Below are positions 26,492-34,368 of a stretch of 64,000 bases of DNA, in pieces. A model generated the notes under the pieces. That model searched no databases, was not told where the DNA came from, and saw only the letters and a list, made by a program, of their open reading frames with translations. The first letter of the stretch is position 1. Each line of letters begins with the position of its first letter. This DNA comes from JANXQZ01 sp038225555 (GTDB taxonomy: Bacteria; Acidobacteriota; Terriglobia; Bryobacterales; Bryobacteraceae), in assembly GCA_038225555.1 (NCBI GenBank), contig JBBRRB010000006.1, positions 158,015-222,014 of the forward strand, in the 5' to 3' direction. The position numbers and the translations under genes are program-made.

Positions 26492-27097
26492 ATGAAAAAC
26501 GAACCACCAGCAGCAGCCACAGGCCACACTTTTCAAACTGTAAAAGAAATTGACGCCTTTGCCCGGGACCGCATGGATAAGGCCATAGTTGCGTTCCAGC
26601 ACGATATGTCGAGTATCCGCACAGGCCGCGCCTCGATCAGCGTGCTTGATAATATTCGGGTCGACTACTATGGGACGCCGACGCCGCTGAACCAGGTCGC
26701 CACGTTGCACGTTCCCGAGCCGGGACTTATCACGATCCAGCCCTGGGACACCTCGCAAATCGCGCCCATTGAAAAATCGATCCGCACCTCGGATCTGGGT
26801 TTGAACCCAGGCAATGACGGGAAGCTGATTCGGGTTCCGATTCCGCCTCTCACCACCGAGCGCCGCAAGGATTTAGTGAAGAAGCTGCATCACGTCGCCG
26901 AGGATCATCGAGTGGCCCTGCGCAACGTTCGGCGCGACGCAAACGAGCATGTGAAAAGGCTCGTCAAGGACAAGCTGATCAGCGAGGACGACGATCGGCG
27001 GGCGCACGAAGAAATCCAGAAATTGACGGACAGCTTTATTCAAAAAATGGATCAAGCGGCCAAAATTAAGGAAAAAGAGATCCTCGATATTAAGTAG
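26492..27097 (+). CDS. frr: Ribosome recycling factor
   Basis: RRF (201 aa) splits post-termination ribosomes with EF-G. Domain I helices (MDKAIVAFQHDMSSIRTGRA, and the C-terminal SEDDDRRAHEEIQKLTDSFI) and domain II (VDYYGTPTPLNQVATLHVPE) are all present, as is the conserved RVPIPPLTTERRKDLVK. The N-terminus is some 15 residues longer than typical (MKNEPPAAATGHTFQ). AAGGG sits just before the ATG. It stands alone, without the common rpsB-tsf-pyrH neighbours, and converges on nagA with an 8-bp overlap. Confidence 0.96.
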   Translation: MKNEPPAAATGHTFQTVKEIDAFARDRMDKAIVAFQHDMSSIRTGRASISVLDNIRVDYYGTPTPLNQVATLHVPEPGLITIQPWDTSQIAPIEKSIRTSDLGLNPGNDGKLIRVPIPPLTTERRKDLVKKLHHVAEDHRVALRNVRRDANEHVKRLVKDKLISEDDDRRAHEEIQKLTDSFIQKMDQAAKIKEKEILDIK

Positions 27098-28244
27098 GCG
27101 GTGCGGAGAACACTTTGGTGCCCCCCAGGTAGGTTTCGAGCACGCTGATCTCGCTTCGCTTTTTGTCGTGGCGGAAGCGGACGAGGTCGGCGCGTTCGCC
27201 CGGTGCCAAGCCGCGCTGTCGTGAAGCGATACGCCCGACGCGTGCGGGATTGCGGGTGGCCATCGTGATCGCATCCCGCAAACTCAGGCCCGCAATCTTC
27301 ATTGCCAGGGAAACGGCCTGGTCCATTTTTAAAGCGGATCCTGCCAGACGGGTCCCTCCCAGCAGACGCACGCTGCCATCGCGGTGGAGTTCCACGTCCA
27401 CCTCGCCCAGCTTGTACCGGCCCGGCTCGCATCCGGCTGGCATCACTGCATCCGTTATTAGTACGGAATGCTCTACTCCTTTTGCACGCAACGCGACCTT
27501 TAGAAAAGCCGGCGCCAAGTGGATGCCGTCCACAATGAAACTTGCCGCTAAGCGATCCTCAGCAAGCTGATCCCAAATGTAGTTAGGGTGCCGCGACAGG
27601 ACCGCGTGCGCACCGTTCCCAAGATGCGTGGAAAGCGTCGCCCCTGCCGCTACGGCTGACTGGATCTGCTCCGTAGTGGCTTTGGTATGGCCGATGCCAA
27701 CCACCACGCCTTCGGAAACAACGTGCTCGATGAAAGCGACCGCACCGGGCCATTCGGGGGAGAGCGTGATCAGGCGGACATGCCCTTGAGCGGAATCCTG
27801 CATGCGATGAAACTCGCCGATGTCCGGCGGACGCACCCAGCGCAACGGATGCGCTCCTCGCGGGCCGTCTTCTGGCGAAATGTACGGGCCCTCGACGTGA
27901 AACGCCTCCATCGCGGCCCCTTCGGGAATTGCTTCCTTGGCTGCCGCGAGATTCGCTAGAGCGCCCGCCATATCCTCCGGCGAACCTGTGATTACGGTGG
28001 GAAAAAAACGCGTCACTCCGGTTTCAAACTGGGCGCGAATGGAGCGGCCAATCTCATCGTGCCGAGAATGGGGAGAGCAATAATCCACGCCCGCGAATCC
28101 GTTCACCTGAAGATCGATAAAGCCCGGCGCAATGTAAATTTCGTCAAGGGTGGGGGCGAGCACTGGATCCACTCCGTCGATGACCGACTGGAAGGAAATC
28201 TCTAGGTGTTCGCCGCTGATGGAATCGATCCCGTTACATTTCAT
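27090..28244 (-). CDS. nagA: N-acetylglucosamine-6-phosphate deacetylase
   Basis: A 384-aa amidohydrolase that removes acetate from GlcNAc-6-P in amino-sugar and peptidoglycan recycling. Seen: IAPGFIDLQVNGFAG near the N-terminus, the metal-binding Glu in HVEGPYISPEDGPRGAH, a His in GIGHTKAT, a His in STHLGNGAHA, and the catalytic Asp in LITDAVMPAG. The C-terminal strand returns to the small beta domain (GERADLVRF). Length is normal. No nagB, nagK or transporter gene is adjacent. Confidence 0.93.
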   Translation of the reverse strand: MKCNGIDSISGEHLEISFQSVIDGVDPVLAPTLDEIYIAPGFIDLQVNGFAGVDYCSPHSRHDEIGRSIRAQFETGVTRFFPTVITGSPEDMAGALANLAAAKEAIPEGAAMEAFHVEGPYISPEDGPRGAHPLRWVRPPDIGEFHRMQDSAQGHVRLITLSPEWPGAVAFIEHVVSEGVVVGIGHTKATTEQIQSAVAAGATLSTHLGNGAHAVLSRHPNYIWDQLAEDRLAASFIVDGIHLAPAFLKVALRAKGVEHSVLITDAVMPAGCEPGRYKLGEVDVELHRDGSVRLLGGTRLAGSALKMDQAVSLAMKIAGLSLRDAITMATRNPARVGRIASRQRGLAPGERADLVRFRHDKKRSEISVLETYLGGTKVFSAPPT

Positions 28245-28522
28245 CTAGTCAAGGGTTTATGCACAAGTTTCCCACAAGCGGCGGCCCTAAGTGTATGAGC
28301 AGCGGAGCGAAATACCTGTTGAAAACCCGGAGTCTTCGGCATATTGTTCTGGCTTTGAAACCAGCGCGCTGTTAGAGTTTCAAACAGATCTCCGTGAGTG
28401 CGGGATTGGCGGATAATCTCGGGGGAGGTGGCCGTTAAGATCGCACTCGCGGATCGGTCTTCCCGCCAATTATTCACTTTCAGCGCACAACCGCGATGCA
28501 GCCGATCACGTTGGATAAGCTT
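28245..28522. other. Intergenic region upstream of nagA
   Basis: A 278-bp spacer between nagA and the small gene that follows. It has a short open frame (28241-28477, minus) with no family resemblance and no ribosome binding site, which I do not count as a gene. A TTATGCACA at 28257-28265 resembles a DnaA box with one mismatch but is isolated. The nagA promoter should lie here; no convincing hexamer pair was found. Confidence 0.5.
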
Positions 28523-28795
28523 TTATAAACCTGCTTTGCCTAGCGTGGATCCGATCGCACGGGCGAACCGAGTCAATAGATCGTGATTCACCACGGTAGC
28601 GTCAATGCCAGCCGCGCGAACCGCATCGTCCACCTCGGCGCCATCATGCAGAGCAGTCAGCAGCGCCTCGGCCTGAGCGCCAGTGATCCCAAGACCCCTG
28701 GCTACGTAATCGGCGAAGCGCTCGCCGGTGTTCTGCTTCACGCCCTGGTCTTCCAGCAGCTCCTGAACGCCCTTAATAACTTCCGCGCTAATCAT
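28523..28795 (-). CDS. Small conserved-looking hypothetical protein
   Basis: A 90-aa soluble, acidic, mostly helical protein with an excellent ribosome binding site (AGGAG, 6 nt before the ATG). It reads as one compact domain (ISAEVIKGVQELLEDQGVKQ, GERFADYVARGLGITGAQAE). There are no Cys, membrane segments or known motifs; I do not recognise the family. It is divergent from the MFS transporter gene 64 bp away, so a shared control region is possible. Confidence 0.6.
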   Translation of the reverse strand: MISAEVIKGVQELLEDQGVKQNTGERFADYVARGLGITGAQAEALLTALHDGAEVDDAVRAAGIDATVVNHDLLTRFARAIGSTLGKAGL

Positions 28796-28859
28796 GTGTT
28801 CTCCTCGCGTGATTAGATCCTACTACACTCCCCGTCCGTATCTGCTATAAAAGGATGCA

Positions 28860-30122
28860 ATGAAGAAAGCGTTTTACGGGTGGTGGATCACACTCGCCTG
28901 CGTGGTCACTTTTGGCCTGTCCACCGGCCTGCCCTACTACACCAAGGACTTCTTCTACGACTACTATGCGCGCGAGTTCGGCTGGTCGCGATCCCAGATC
29001 ACCCTCGGGTTCCCCATAGCCGCGCTGCTGACCATCTGGGCCGGACCCCTTCTCATTCATCGCTTCAGCCCCCGCAAGCTGATTCTCATCGGCACGGGGC
29101 TCACGTTCGTTGCCCTCACGGGCTTCGGATTGATGGGATCGTCGCTGGCGGTCTACTATCTACTCTGGGTTGTTTACACCATCGGGTACATCCTCTCCGG
29201 CCCCATTCCCCATCAGATAGTAGTTTCCAATTGGTTTCGAGCCAATCGAGGCAAGGCGATGGGCATGGTGTATGTCGGGGTGGGAATCATCGGTGCGCTG
29301 GCCGCTTTTAACGTCAAAATCCTGACGGGCAACTTCGGCTTCCACACCGCGCTGATGGTGCTCGGAGCGCTTATGTTCCTGGCATGGCCCGTGGCCTGGT
29401 TCGTTTTGAAGGATCGCCCGGCCGATGTCGGACAATATCCAGACGGGGCAGCAGAGCCGCCTAAGGAACTCAGCGTAAAATCCCGCTCTTTCAAGGAATT
29501 GATGAGCAGTGTTTCCTTCTGGCTTCTTCTGCTGGGGAGCTTTTGTTCCATAGGTTCCATCGGGGCCGTGAACTCGCACATGAAATTCGTCTTTCTGGAT
29601 GCAGGTTTTCAGAAAGGAGCTCAACTGGACGGAACCTGGAGCGCGGCGCAGACCATAATTTTGGTGGCGAGCATCGTAGGACGCCTTGCAATTGGAGCGT
29701 TCGCCGACAAATTCTCGAAGAAGTGGGTGATGACCGCTACCTACTTCATCGTTGCGGCCACAATCCCGCTGCTCCTGATGGTGAAGCCGCCGGGCACTCC
29801 GCTTTCCTTCGCGATCCTGTTCGGGTTTGCCATGGGAGCGGATTACATGCTGATCCCGTTGATGGCGGCGGAACAGTTCGGCGTCAACTCGCTGCCCAGG
29901 GCGATGGCGGTAATCCTGCCCGTGAACACCATCGGACAGACCTGGTTCCCCTACTTCGTCGCTCGGCTGCAAGAGCACTATGGCAGCTATACGATCCCAA
30001 TGGGGACCGTTTTTGCGCTTGCGATGCTGGGTGCGCTGGCGATTGCCGTGCTGCCGCGCTTCGAAAAGGAAGATGAAACACTTTACCTACAAAACACTGA
30101 GCGAGCTGCAGCAAAACTGTAG
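28860..30122 (+). CDS. MFS transporter, monocarboxylate/oxalate-formate antiporter-like
   Basis: A 420-aa protein with 12 predicted membrane segments and a central cytoplasmic loop at about 195-215 (DVGQYPDGAAEPPKELSVKS). The N-terminal MKKAFYGWWITLACVVTFGL and the loop 2-3/4-5 motifs including NWFRANRGKAMGM are typical of the MCT/OFA branch, which moves organic acids. The stop overlaps the start of the flavin oxidoreductase by 50 bp, so the pair forms one transcription unit and the transporter may import its substrate. Substrate unknown. Confidence 0.88.
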   Translation: MKKAFYGWWITLACVVTFGLSTGLPYYTKDFFYDYYAREFGWSRSQITLGFPIAALLTIWAGPLLIHRFSPRKLILIGTGLTFVALTGFGLMGSSLAVYYLLWVVYTIGYILSGPIPHQIVVSNWFRANRGKAMGMVYVGVGIIGALAAFNVKILTGNFGFHTALMVLGALMFLAWPVAWFVLKDRPADVGQYPDGAAEPPKELSVKSRSFKELMSSVSFWLLLLGSFCSIGSIGAVNSHMKFVFLDAGFQKGAQLDGTWSAAQTIILVASIVGRLAIGAFADKFSKKWVMTATYFIVAATIPLLLMVKPPGTPLSFAILFGFAMGADYMLIPLMAAEQFGVNSLPRAMAVILPVNTIGQTWFPYFVARLQEHYGSYTIPMGTVFALAMLGALAIAVLPRFEKEDETLYLQNTERAAAKL

Positions 30123-31491
30123 CAGCCTGGGGACATCTCACGTTTATTTCGAACCCGATCCGGAGCAAGTCAAATCCATCCTGGCGCGCAAGGTGCAGGT
30201 TGGCCCGATGGAAGTGGGAAACTCGCTCGCGATTCATCCTATGGAAGGCTGCGACGGCACGCTCGACGGGCGACCTGGAGAACTGACTTGGCGTCGATAC
30301 GAACGTTTTGCCCGGGGCGGAGCCAAGCTGCTGTGGTTTGAAGCGACAGCGGTTCGACCGGACGCCCGCGCGAACACGCGGCAGCTTTGGATTACCAAAG
30401 ACAACGTCGACGACTATGCGCGTCTGCTCGATATGATTCGCCGGGTCCATCGCGAACATTGGGGATCGTCCGACGATTTGCTCGCACCCGTGCAGCTCAC
30501 CCATTCCGGCCGTTACAGCGTGCCCAGGCGGATCATCGCCTATCATAACCCGCTGATCAATCAGAGGACGAACACCCCTCCCGATTACCCGGTGATCTCG
30601 GACGATGATTTGGAACGGCTGGAAGACGATTTCGTGAACGCGGCGCGGCTGGTTGTGCAAGCCGGTTTCCGCGCCATCGATTTAAAAGTGACCCACGGAT
30701 ACCTGTTGAACGAGCTGCTGGGGGCGAAGCAGCGTGACGGCCGCTATGGGGGATCGCTTGAGAATCGCACCAGGTTAATTCGAAATGTGCTCGGGAAGAT
30801 GCAGGCCGAGTTTGGCGGTAGACTCATGCTGTGCATGCGACTGGGCTGCTTCGATAGCGTTCCCTACTCCGTGCCGGCAGGGGTTCCTTTGGAATACACG
30901 ACGCCTTATCCCCACGGGTGGGGCGTGAATCGAGACAATCCCTTGATGGAAGATTTAACCGAAGTAAAGCAGGCCATCGGCTGGTTTCGCGACTGGGGAT
31001 TGCAACTGCTCAACGTGTCGCTCGCCTGCCCTTATTACAACCCGCACATTCTCCGCCCCTTTGAAGCGCCCGACGAGGGGAACTACGAACAGCCGGAGCA
31101 TCCGCTGTACGGGGTAGATCGGCATTTTCGCATCGCGGGCGAATTGCAGCGCGCCTTTCCAGATCTGCCGATGGTGGGGACGGGCTATAGTTGGCTCCAG
31201 ATCTACTCGATCAATGCCGGAGCCCGGAATGTTGCCGATGGGAACATCCGGTTTGTCGGCTTGGGACGCAACGCGCTGGCTTACCCGGAGTTCGCCAAGG
31301 ATGCGCTAGAGAAAGGTGTGCTGGAGGAACGGCGGGTGTGCAAGACGCTCACTTACTGCACTTACCTGATGCGGCAAAAGGATCACCCGCTCGGTCAATG
31401 GCCCGCTGGTTGTCCGCCCTTCGACAAAGAAGCCTACGGCCCCATTATCAAGGAGGTGCGAGCCGCGAATCGGGCCAAGGCCGCCCGGTAG
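30073..31491 (+). CDS. NADH:flavin oxidoreductase, Old Yellow Enzyme family
   Basis: 472 aa from ATG at 30073 (MKHFTYKTLSELQQN), with AAGGA just upstream and inside the transporter gene. TIM-barrel, FMN-dependent ene-reductase: the HSGRYS region (substrate/FMN site), DLKVTHGYLLNELL, RYGGSLENRTRLI and the late phosphate-binding RFVGLGRNALAYPEF follow the family. The C-terminal part has several Cys (CKTLTYCTYL, AGCPPFDKEAYG) but not an obvious CxxCxxxC iron-sulfur motif as in dienoyl-CoA reductases. Larger than simple OYE (about 360 aa). It presumably reduces an unsaturated organic acid or carbonyl imported by the preceding MFS protein. Confidence 0.88.
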   Translation: MKHFTYKTLSELQQNCSSLGTSHVYFEPDPEQVKSILARKVQVGPMEVGNSLAIHPMEGCDGTLDGRPGELTWRRYERFARGGAKLLWFEATAVRPDARANTRQLWITKDNVDDYARLLDMIRRVHREHWGSSDDLLAPVQLTHSGRYSVPRRIIAYHNPLINQRTNTPPDYPVISDDDLERLEDDFVNAARLVVQAGFRAIDLKVTHGYLLNELLGAKQRDGRYGGSLENRTRLIRNVLGKMQAEFGGRLMLCMRLGCFDSVPYSVPAGVPLEYTTPYPHGWGVNRDNPLMEDLTEVKQAIGWFRDWGLQLLNVSLACPYYNPHILRPFEAPDEGNYEQPEHPLYGVDRHFRIAGELQRAFPDLPMVGTGYSWLQIYSINAGARNVADGNIRFVGLGRNALAYPEFAKDALEKGVLEERRVCKTLTYCTYLMRQKDHPLGQWPAGCPPFDKEAYGPIIKEVRAANRAKAAR

Positions 31492-31501
31492 AGGTTGTCG
31501 A

Positions 31502-32053
31502 CTAATGACGGGACTGTCCGACCAATTCGGCAAAGCGCGACTTCAGCCGCACCTCCAGCTCTGAGAAATCCGCCCGAGACAGCCCCAAATCGGCGCAAAT
31601 AAGGTCGGGATGCTGGCCTTCGCTGAAGCGCGCCACGGCTTCCCGATCGCGCGAGGTAAATTGGGATAGCGCCCGCTTCATCGTGCGAATCTGAGATTTA
31701 TCAATCGGGACGATTAACTTTGATGTTGCCGCCGATTGGTCGAGTTTAGCTTTCATCCCGATGCGAAGGAAGCCAGTAAGCTCTGCCCCAGAGTGGATAG
31801 AACCAGCGCGCAAAGCCGAGATCCCCGCATCCAGCAGGTCGTCAACTCCCTGTTGCACGCTTCGCGTACCGAGCTTGCGTTTCAGAAAGAACCGCAGCCC
31901 TACAGCAAGATTCTGACGAAGTTCCTGGAGCGCAGCGGGATCGCCTGACCAGAAGTTATCGAGAAGCTCATCTAGACGCTCTTCTGGCGATGTATTCAGG
32001 GGCTGAACAGCCTCTGAAAGCGGAGGTACAACAAACCGAACGGATAAGGACAC
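31502..32053 (-). CDS. Divergent sigma-70-like (ECF-type) factor
   Basis: 183 aa from GTG at 32053, chosen for AAGGTGG 6 nt upstream; the frame stays open to a TTG at 32089 without such a site. The N-terminal half (about 35-100: GLRFFLKRKLGTRSVQQGVD, DLLDAGISALRAG) resembles a sigma region 2 helix bundle. The C-terminal half (SQFTSRDREAVARFSEG, ICADLGLSRADFSELEVRLK) resembles region 4 with its helix-turn-helix. The match is weak in both halves, so a sigma-like regulator is the best call. It is divergent from the selenocysteine-tail radical SAM gene. Confidence 0.6.
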   Translation of the reverse strand: MSLSVRFVVPPLSEAVQPLNTSPEERLDELLDNFWSGDPAALQELRQNLAVGLRFFLKRKLGTRSVQQGVDDLLDAGISALRAGSIHSGAELTGFLRIGMKAKLDQSAATSKLIVPIDKSQIRTMKRALSQFTSRDREAVARFSEGQHPDLICADLGLSRADFSELEVRLKSRFAELVGQSRH

Positions 32054-32089
32054 GAGGACCCACCTTTCGAACGAGTCGTTTGCTTTCAA

Positions 32090-32262
32090 GGCAAATGCGT
32101 TCCTGATACTTCTTCGACGCCTAATCTTACTTTTAATAGAGTTCCGTGTCTAGTACTCTCAGTACGTTCATGACCTATTAATAGTATCTCCAACATTGAA
32201 GATCTACTCTATTTGTATGGAAAGGAATAGGTTGTGAGCTTGAAAGAAAACTGAAAATATTT
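32090..32262. promoter_or_regulatory. Divergent AT-rich control region with palindromes
   Basis: The spacer is markedly more AT-rich than its surroundings. It contains GTACT-CTC-AGTAC (32153-32165), the perfect palindrome CTATTAATAG (32175-32184), and a nested pair AATAGAGT (32135-32142)/ACTCTATT (32206-32213) that are exact inverted repeats flanking both. These look like operator sites between the sigma-like gene and the radical SAM gene. No confident -10/-35 pair could be fixed. Confidence 0.45.
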
Positions 32263-32286
32263 TTGGGGATAATGAAATGTCTCGCC

Positions 32287-33648
32287 ATGAATTTGGTTTT
32301 AATCTCCACCTACGAGTTGGGAAGGCAGCCTTTTGGACTCGCCTCGCCAGCGGCGTGGCTGCGGGCGGCAGGACACTCGGTACAATGCCTGGATCTCAGT
32401 ATTGATCGCTTGCCTGAGAACGGGTGGGGCGATGCCAGGCTGATCGCATTCTATTTGCCGATGCATACTGCTGCCCGGTTAGCGATTGCAGCCCTCCCCA
32501 AGGTGCGGCAAATCTCACCGGAAGCGCACCTTTGCTGTTATGGTCTCTACGCTCCCTTAAACTCTTCGTATTTGCGGGAACTCGGGGTAGGAACTATACT
32601 GGGGGGCGAATTCGAGCCGGGTCTAGTCCGGTTGGCGGAAGAGTTAGGGCGAGGAGGACCGGTTTCGCTCCCGCCGGTAGTCTCCTTGGATCGGCTTCGT
32701 TTTATCGTGCCCGACCGCTCGGATTTGGCCGCCCCTAACCGTTACTCTCAGCTTCAAGTGAATGGGCTATCCCGCTTAGCCGGGTATACCGAGGCGAGCC
32801 GAGGTTGTAAGCACATGTGCCGACACTGCCCGGTGGTTCCGGTTTACAAGGGCACATTTCGAGTCGTGCAGCAGGAGGTGGTGCTGGAGGACGTCAGGAG
32901 GCAAGTAACCTCGGGAGCGGAGCACATCACGTTTGGCGATCCTGATTTCTTGAATGGACCGGGGCATGCCCGACGGCTGATGGAAGCGCTTCATCGCGAG
33001 TTTCCGCAGGTCACCTACGACGCGACGATTAAGATCGAGCACTTGCGCAAGCACCGCGACTTGCTTCCGGTGCTAAGAGACACCGGCTGCCTTTTCGTGA
33101 CTAGCGCGGTGGAATCGCTGGATGACGACGTGCTTCGGAAGCTAGATAAGGGACACACGTGCGACGATTTCATCGAGGTCGTGCACGAGTTTCGGAAATT
33201 GGACTTGGCGCTAGCCCCGACTTTCATTCCATTCACTCCTTGGACGACGCTTGAGAGCTACCGGCATCTCTTGAAGGTGCTGCTCGAATTAGATTTGGTG
33301 GACGCGGTGAGTCCGGTCCAACTGGCGTTGCGCCTGTTGATCCCGGCTGGATCGTTGCTGTTGGAGCTGGACGATGTCCAGGCAGTGCTGAGAGGATACG
33401 ATGCTCCGGCTCTATTGCACCGCTGGAGTCACACTGTACCGGCGATTGACGAAGTGGCGGCGTCCGCGATGAAAGTTGCGGCCGGAAAGGGGTCGCGACG
33501 GGAGATATTTGGGAAGTTCTGGGACCTTGCGAACGGGGAGCGGCTACCGGACGAGTTCACCCTGATGCCTCGGGCGGCGGTCCCGTATTTGAATGAGCCG
33601 TGGTACTGTTGAGCCGAACCCACGGAAGAGCAGTTGGCTCTTGTTTAA
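32287..33648 (+). CDS. Selenocysteine-tail radical SAM protein (CUAEP/CCAEP-tail type), TGA read through
   Basis: 453 aa if TGA at 33610-33612 is decoded as selenocysteine (residue 442). The N-terminal domain (MNLVLISTYELGRQPFGLAS) is B12-binding-like. A radical SAM core follows, with CKHMCRHCP (CxxxCxxC) binding the 4Fe-4S cluster, then GDPDFLNG and a barrel to about residue 350. Conventional translation would stop after PYLNEPWYC. The frame instead continues Sec-AEPTEEQLALV and stops at TAA (33646-33648). Cys-Sec-Ala-Glu-Pro is the tail that names a family of radical SAM (seleno)proteins of unknown function, in which some members have CCAEP. I took ATG 32287 because the family-like sequence begins there; ATG 32272 is possible. 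Confidence 0.85.
33613..33648 (+). promoter_or_regulatory. Candidate bacterial SECIS element
   Basis: Directly after the TGA, AAGAGC (33626-33631) pairs perfectly with GCTCTT (33637-33642) around the loop AGTTG. A lower G-U pair extends it past one mismatch. The loop begins 19 nt after the TGA and has a G among its first two bases. Both points meet the published bacterial SECIS consensus as I know it. It lies within the coding tail, as bacterial SECIS elements do. Confidence 0.75.
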
Positions 33649-33696
33649 ACCTGTTTTCCTGCAGCGGTGATCAAGTGGTCATTGAAACTGAAAACA

Positions 33697-34251
33697 ATGC
33701 TCGCTTATAAATTCCTTTCTGGCAAATATGGCCTCCGGGCTAGATTTGTCAGACCCGGAGTTGCGAAGCGCCTTCTTAGCCAACAAACAGAGTCTTGCGG
33801 AGTACGGCGGGATGCTCTGCTTTAGTCGGAACTGGCACAGTCCGGTTCTTTGGGCGCATTACGCGGACCGTCATAGAGGCTTTTGCTCGCTTTTAAACTG
33901 CCAAACGAACACCAACGGGCAGTCCAATATGTGGAACAGCCCATGGAATTCGAGAGCTAGACAGGGAAACGGTATTGCGTCTGGTGTACACAAAATTTGA
34001 ACACTGGGCCTATGAGGAAGAGATTCGGGTCTTTGCAACTCTTACCCAAAAGACCGGAGATCACTATTTCAAGAGCTTCGATAATGACCTTCGACTTAAG
34101 GAGGTCATCGCCGGGCGAGCGAATGCCTACACACGGCGAAAGATTGAAGGGGCTCAGAGGATACCCGAACGAAGTCAAAATAGTCAAAGCACGGGCTGCG
34201 TACAACACCTTCACGATCGAAGAAGATGAGGCCGGATTCGGATTCCCTTAA
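33697..34251 (+). pseudogene. DUF2971 family protein, decayed
   Basis: Pieces of one DUF2971 protein appear in order but in changing frames. ATG at 33697 gives MLAYKFLSGKYGLRA. After a missing stretch come GLDLSDPELRSAFLANK and LCFSRNWHSPVLWAHYADRH (frame of 33728). A shift gives FKLPNEHQRAVQYVEQPMEF, then LRLVYTKFEHWAYEEEIRVF through DLRLKEVIAG. A last shift gives YPNEVKIVKARAAYNTFTI and the end at 34251. One internal deletion and at least three frameshifts make it non-functional. DUF2971 genes often sit in defence or mobile islands; function unknown. Confidence 0.85.
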
Positions 34252-34368
34252 AAGTCAAGACTGGGCGGTATCCACCCTCGGCGTTTGGCAATTCCTGGAG
34301 ACTCAATTTGGGGGCGTGAATGTTTAAGATGGTTGGCGTGAAGCTTTTCAGGTGTTTCCAGGTCCAAG

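Noticed and set aside
28257..28265. TTATGCACA resembling a DnaA box
   Set aside because: Single copy with one mismatch; no dnaA, dnaN or box cluster in the window, so not evidence for an origin.
28241..28477. 78-codon minus-strand frame before nagA
   Set aside because: No ribosome binding site, no recognisable fold, lies in an AT-variable spacer.
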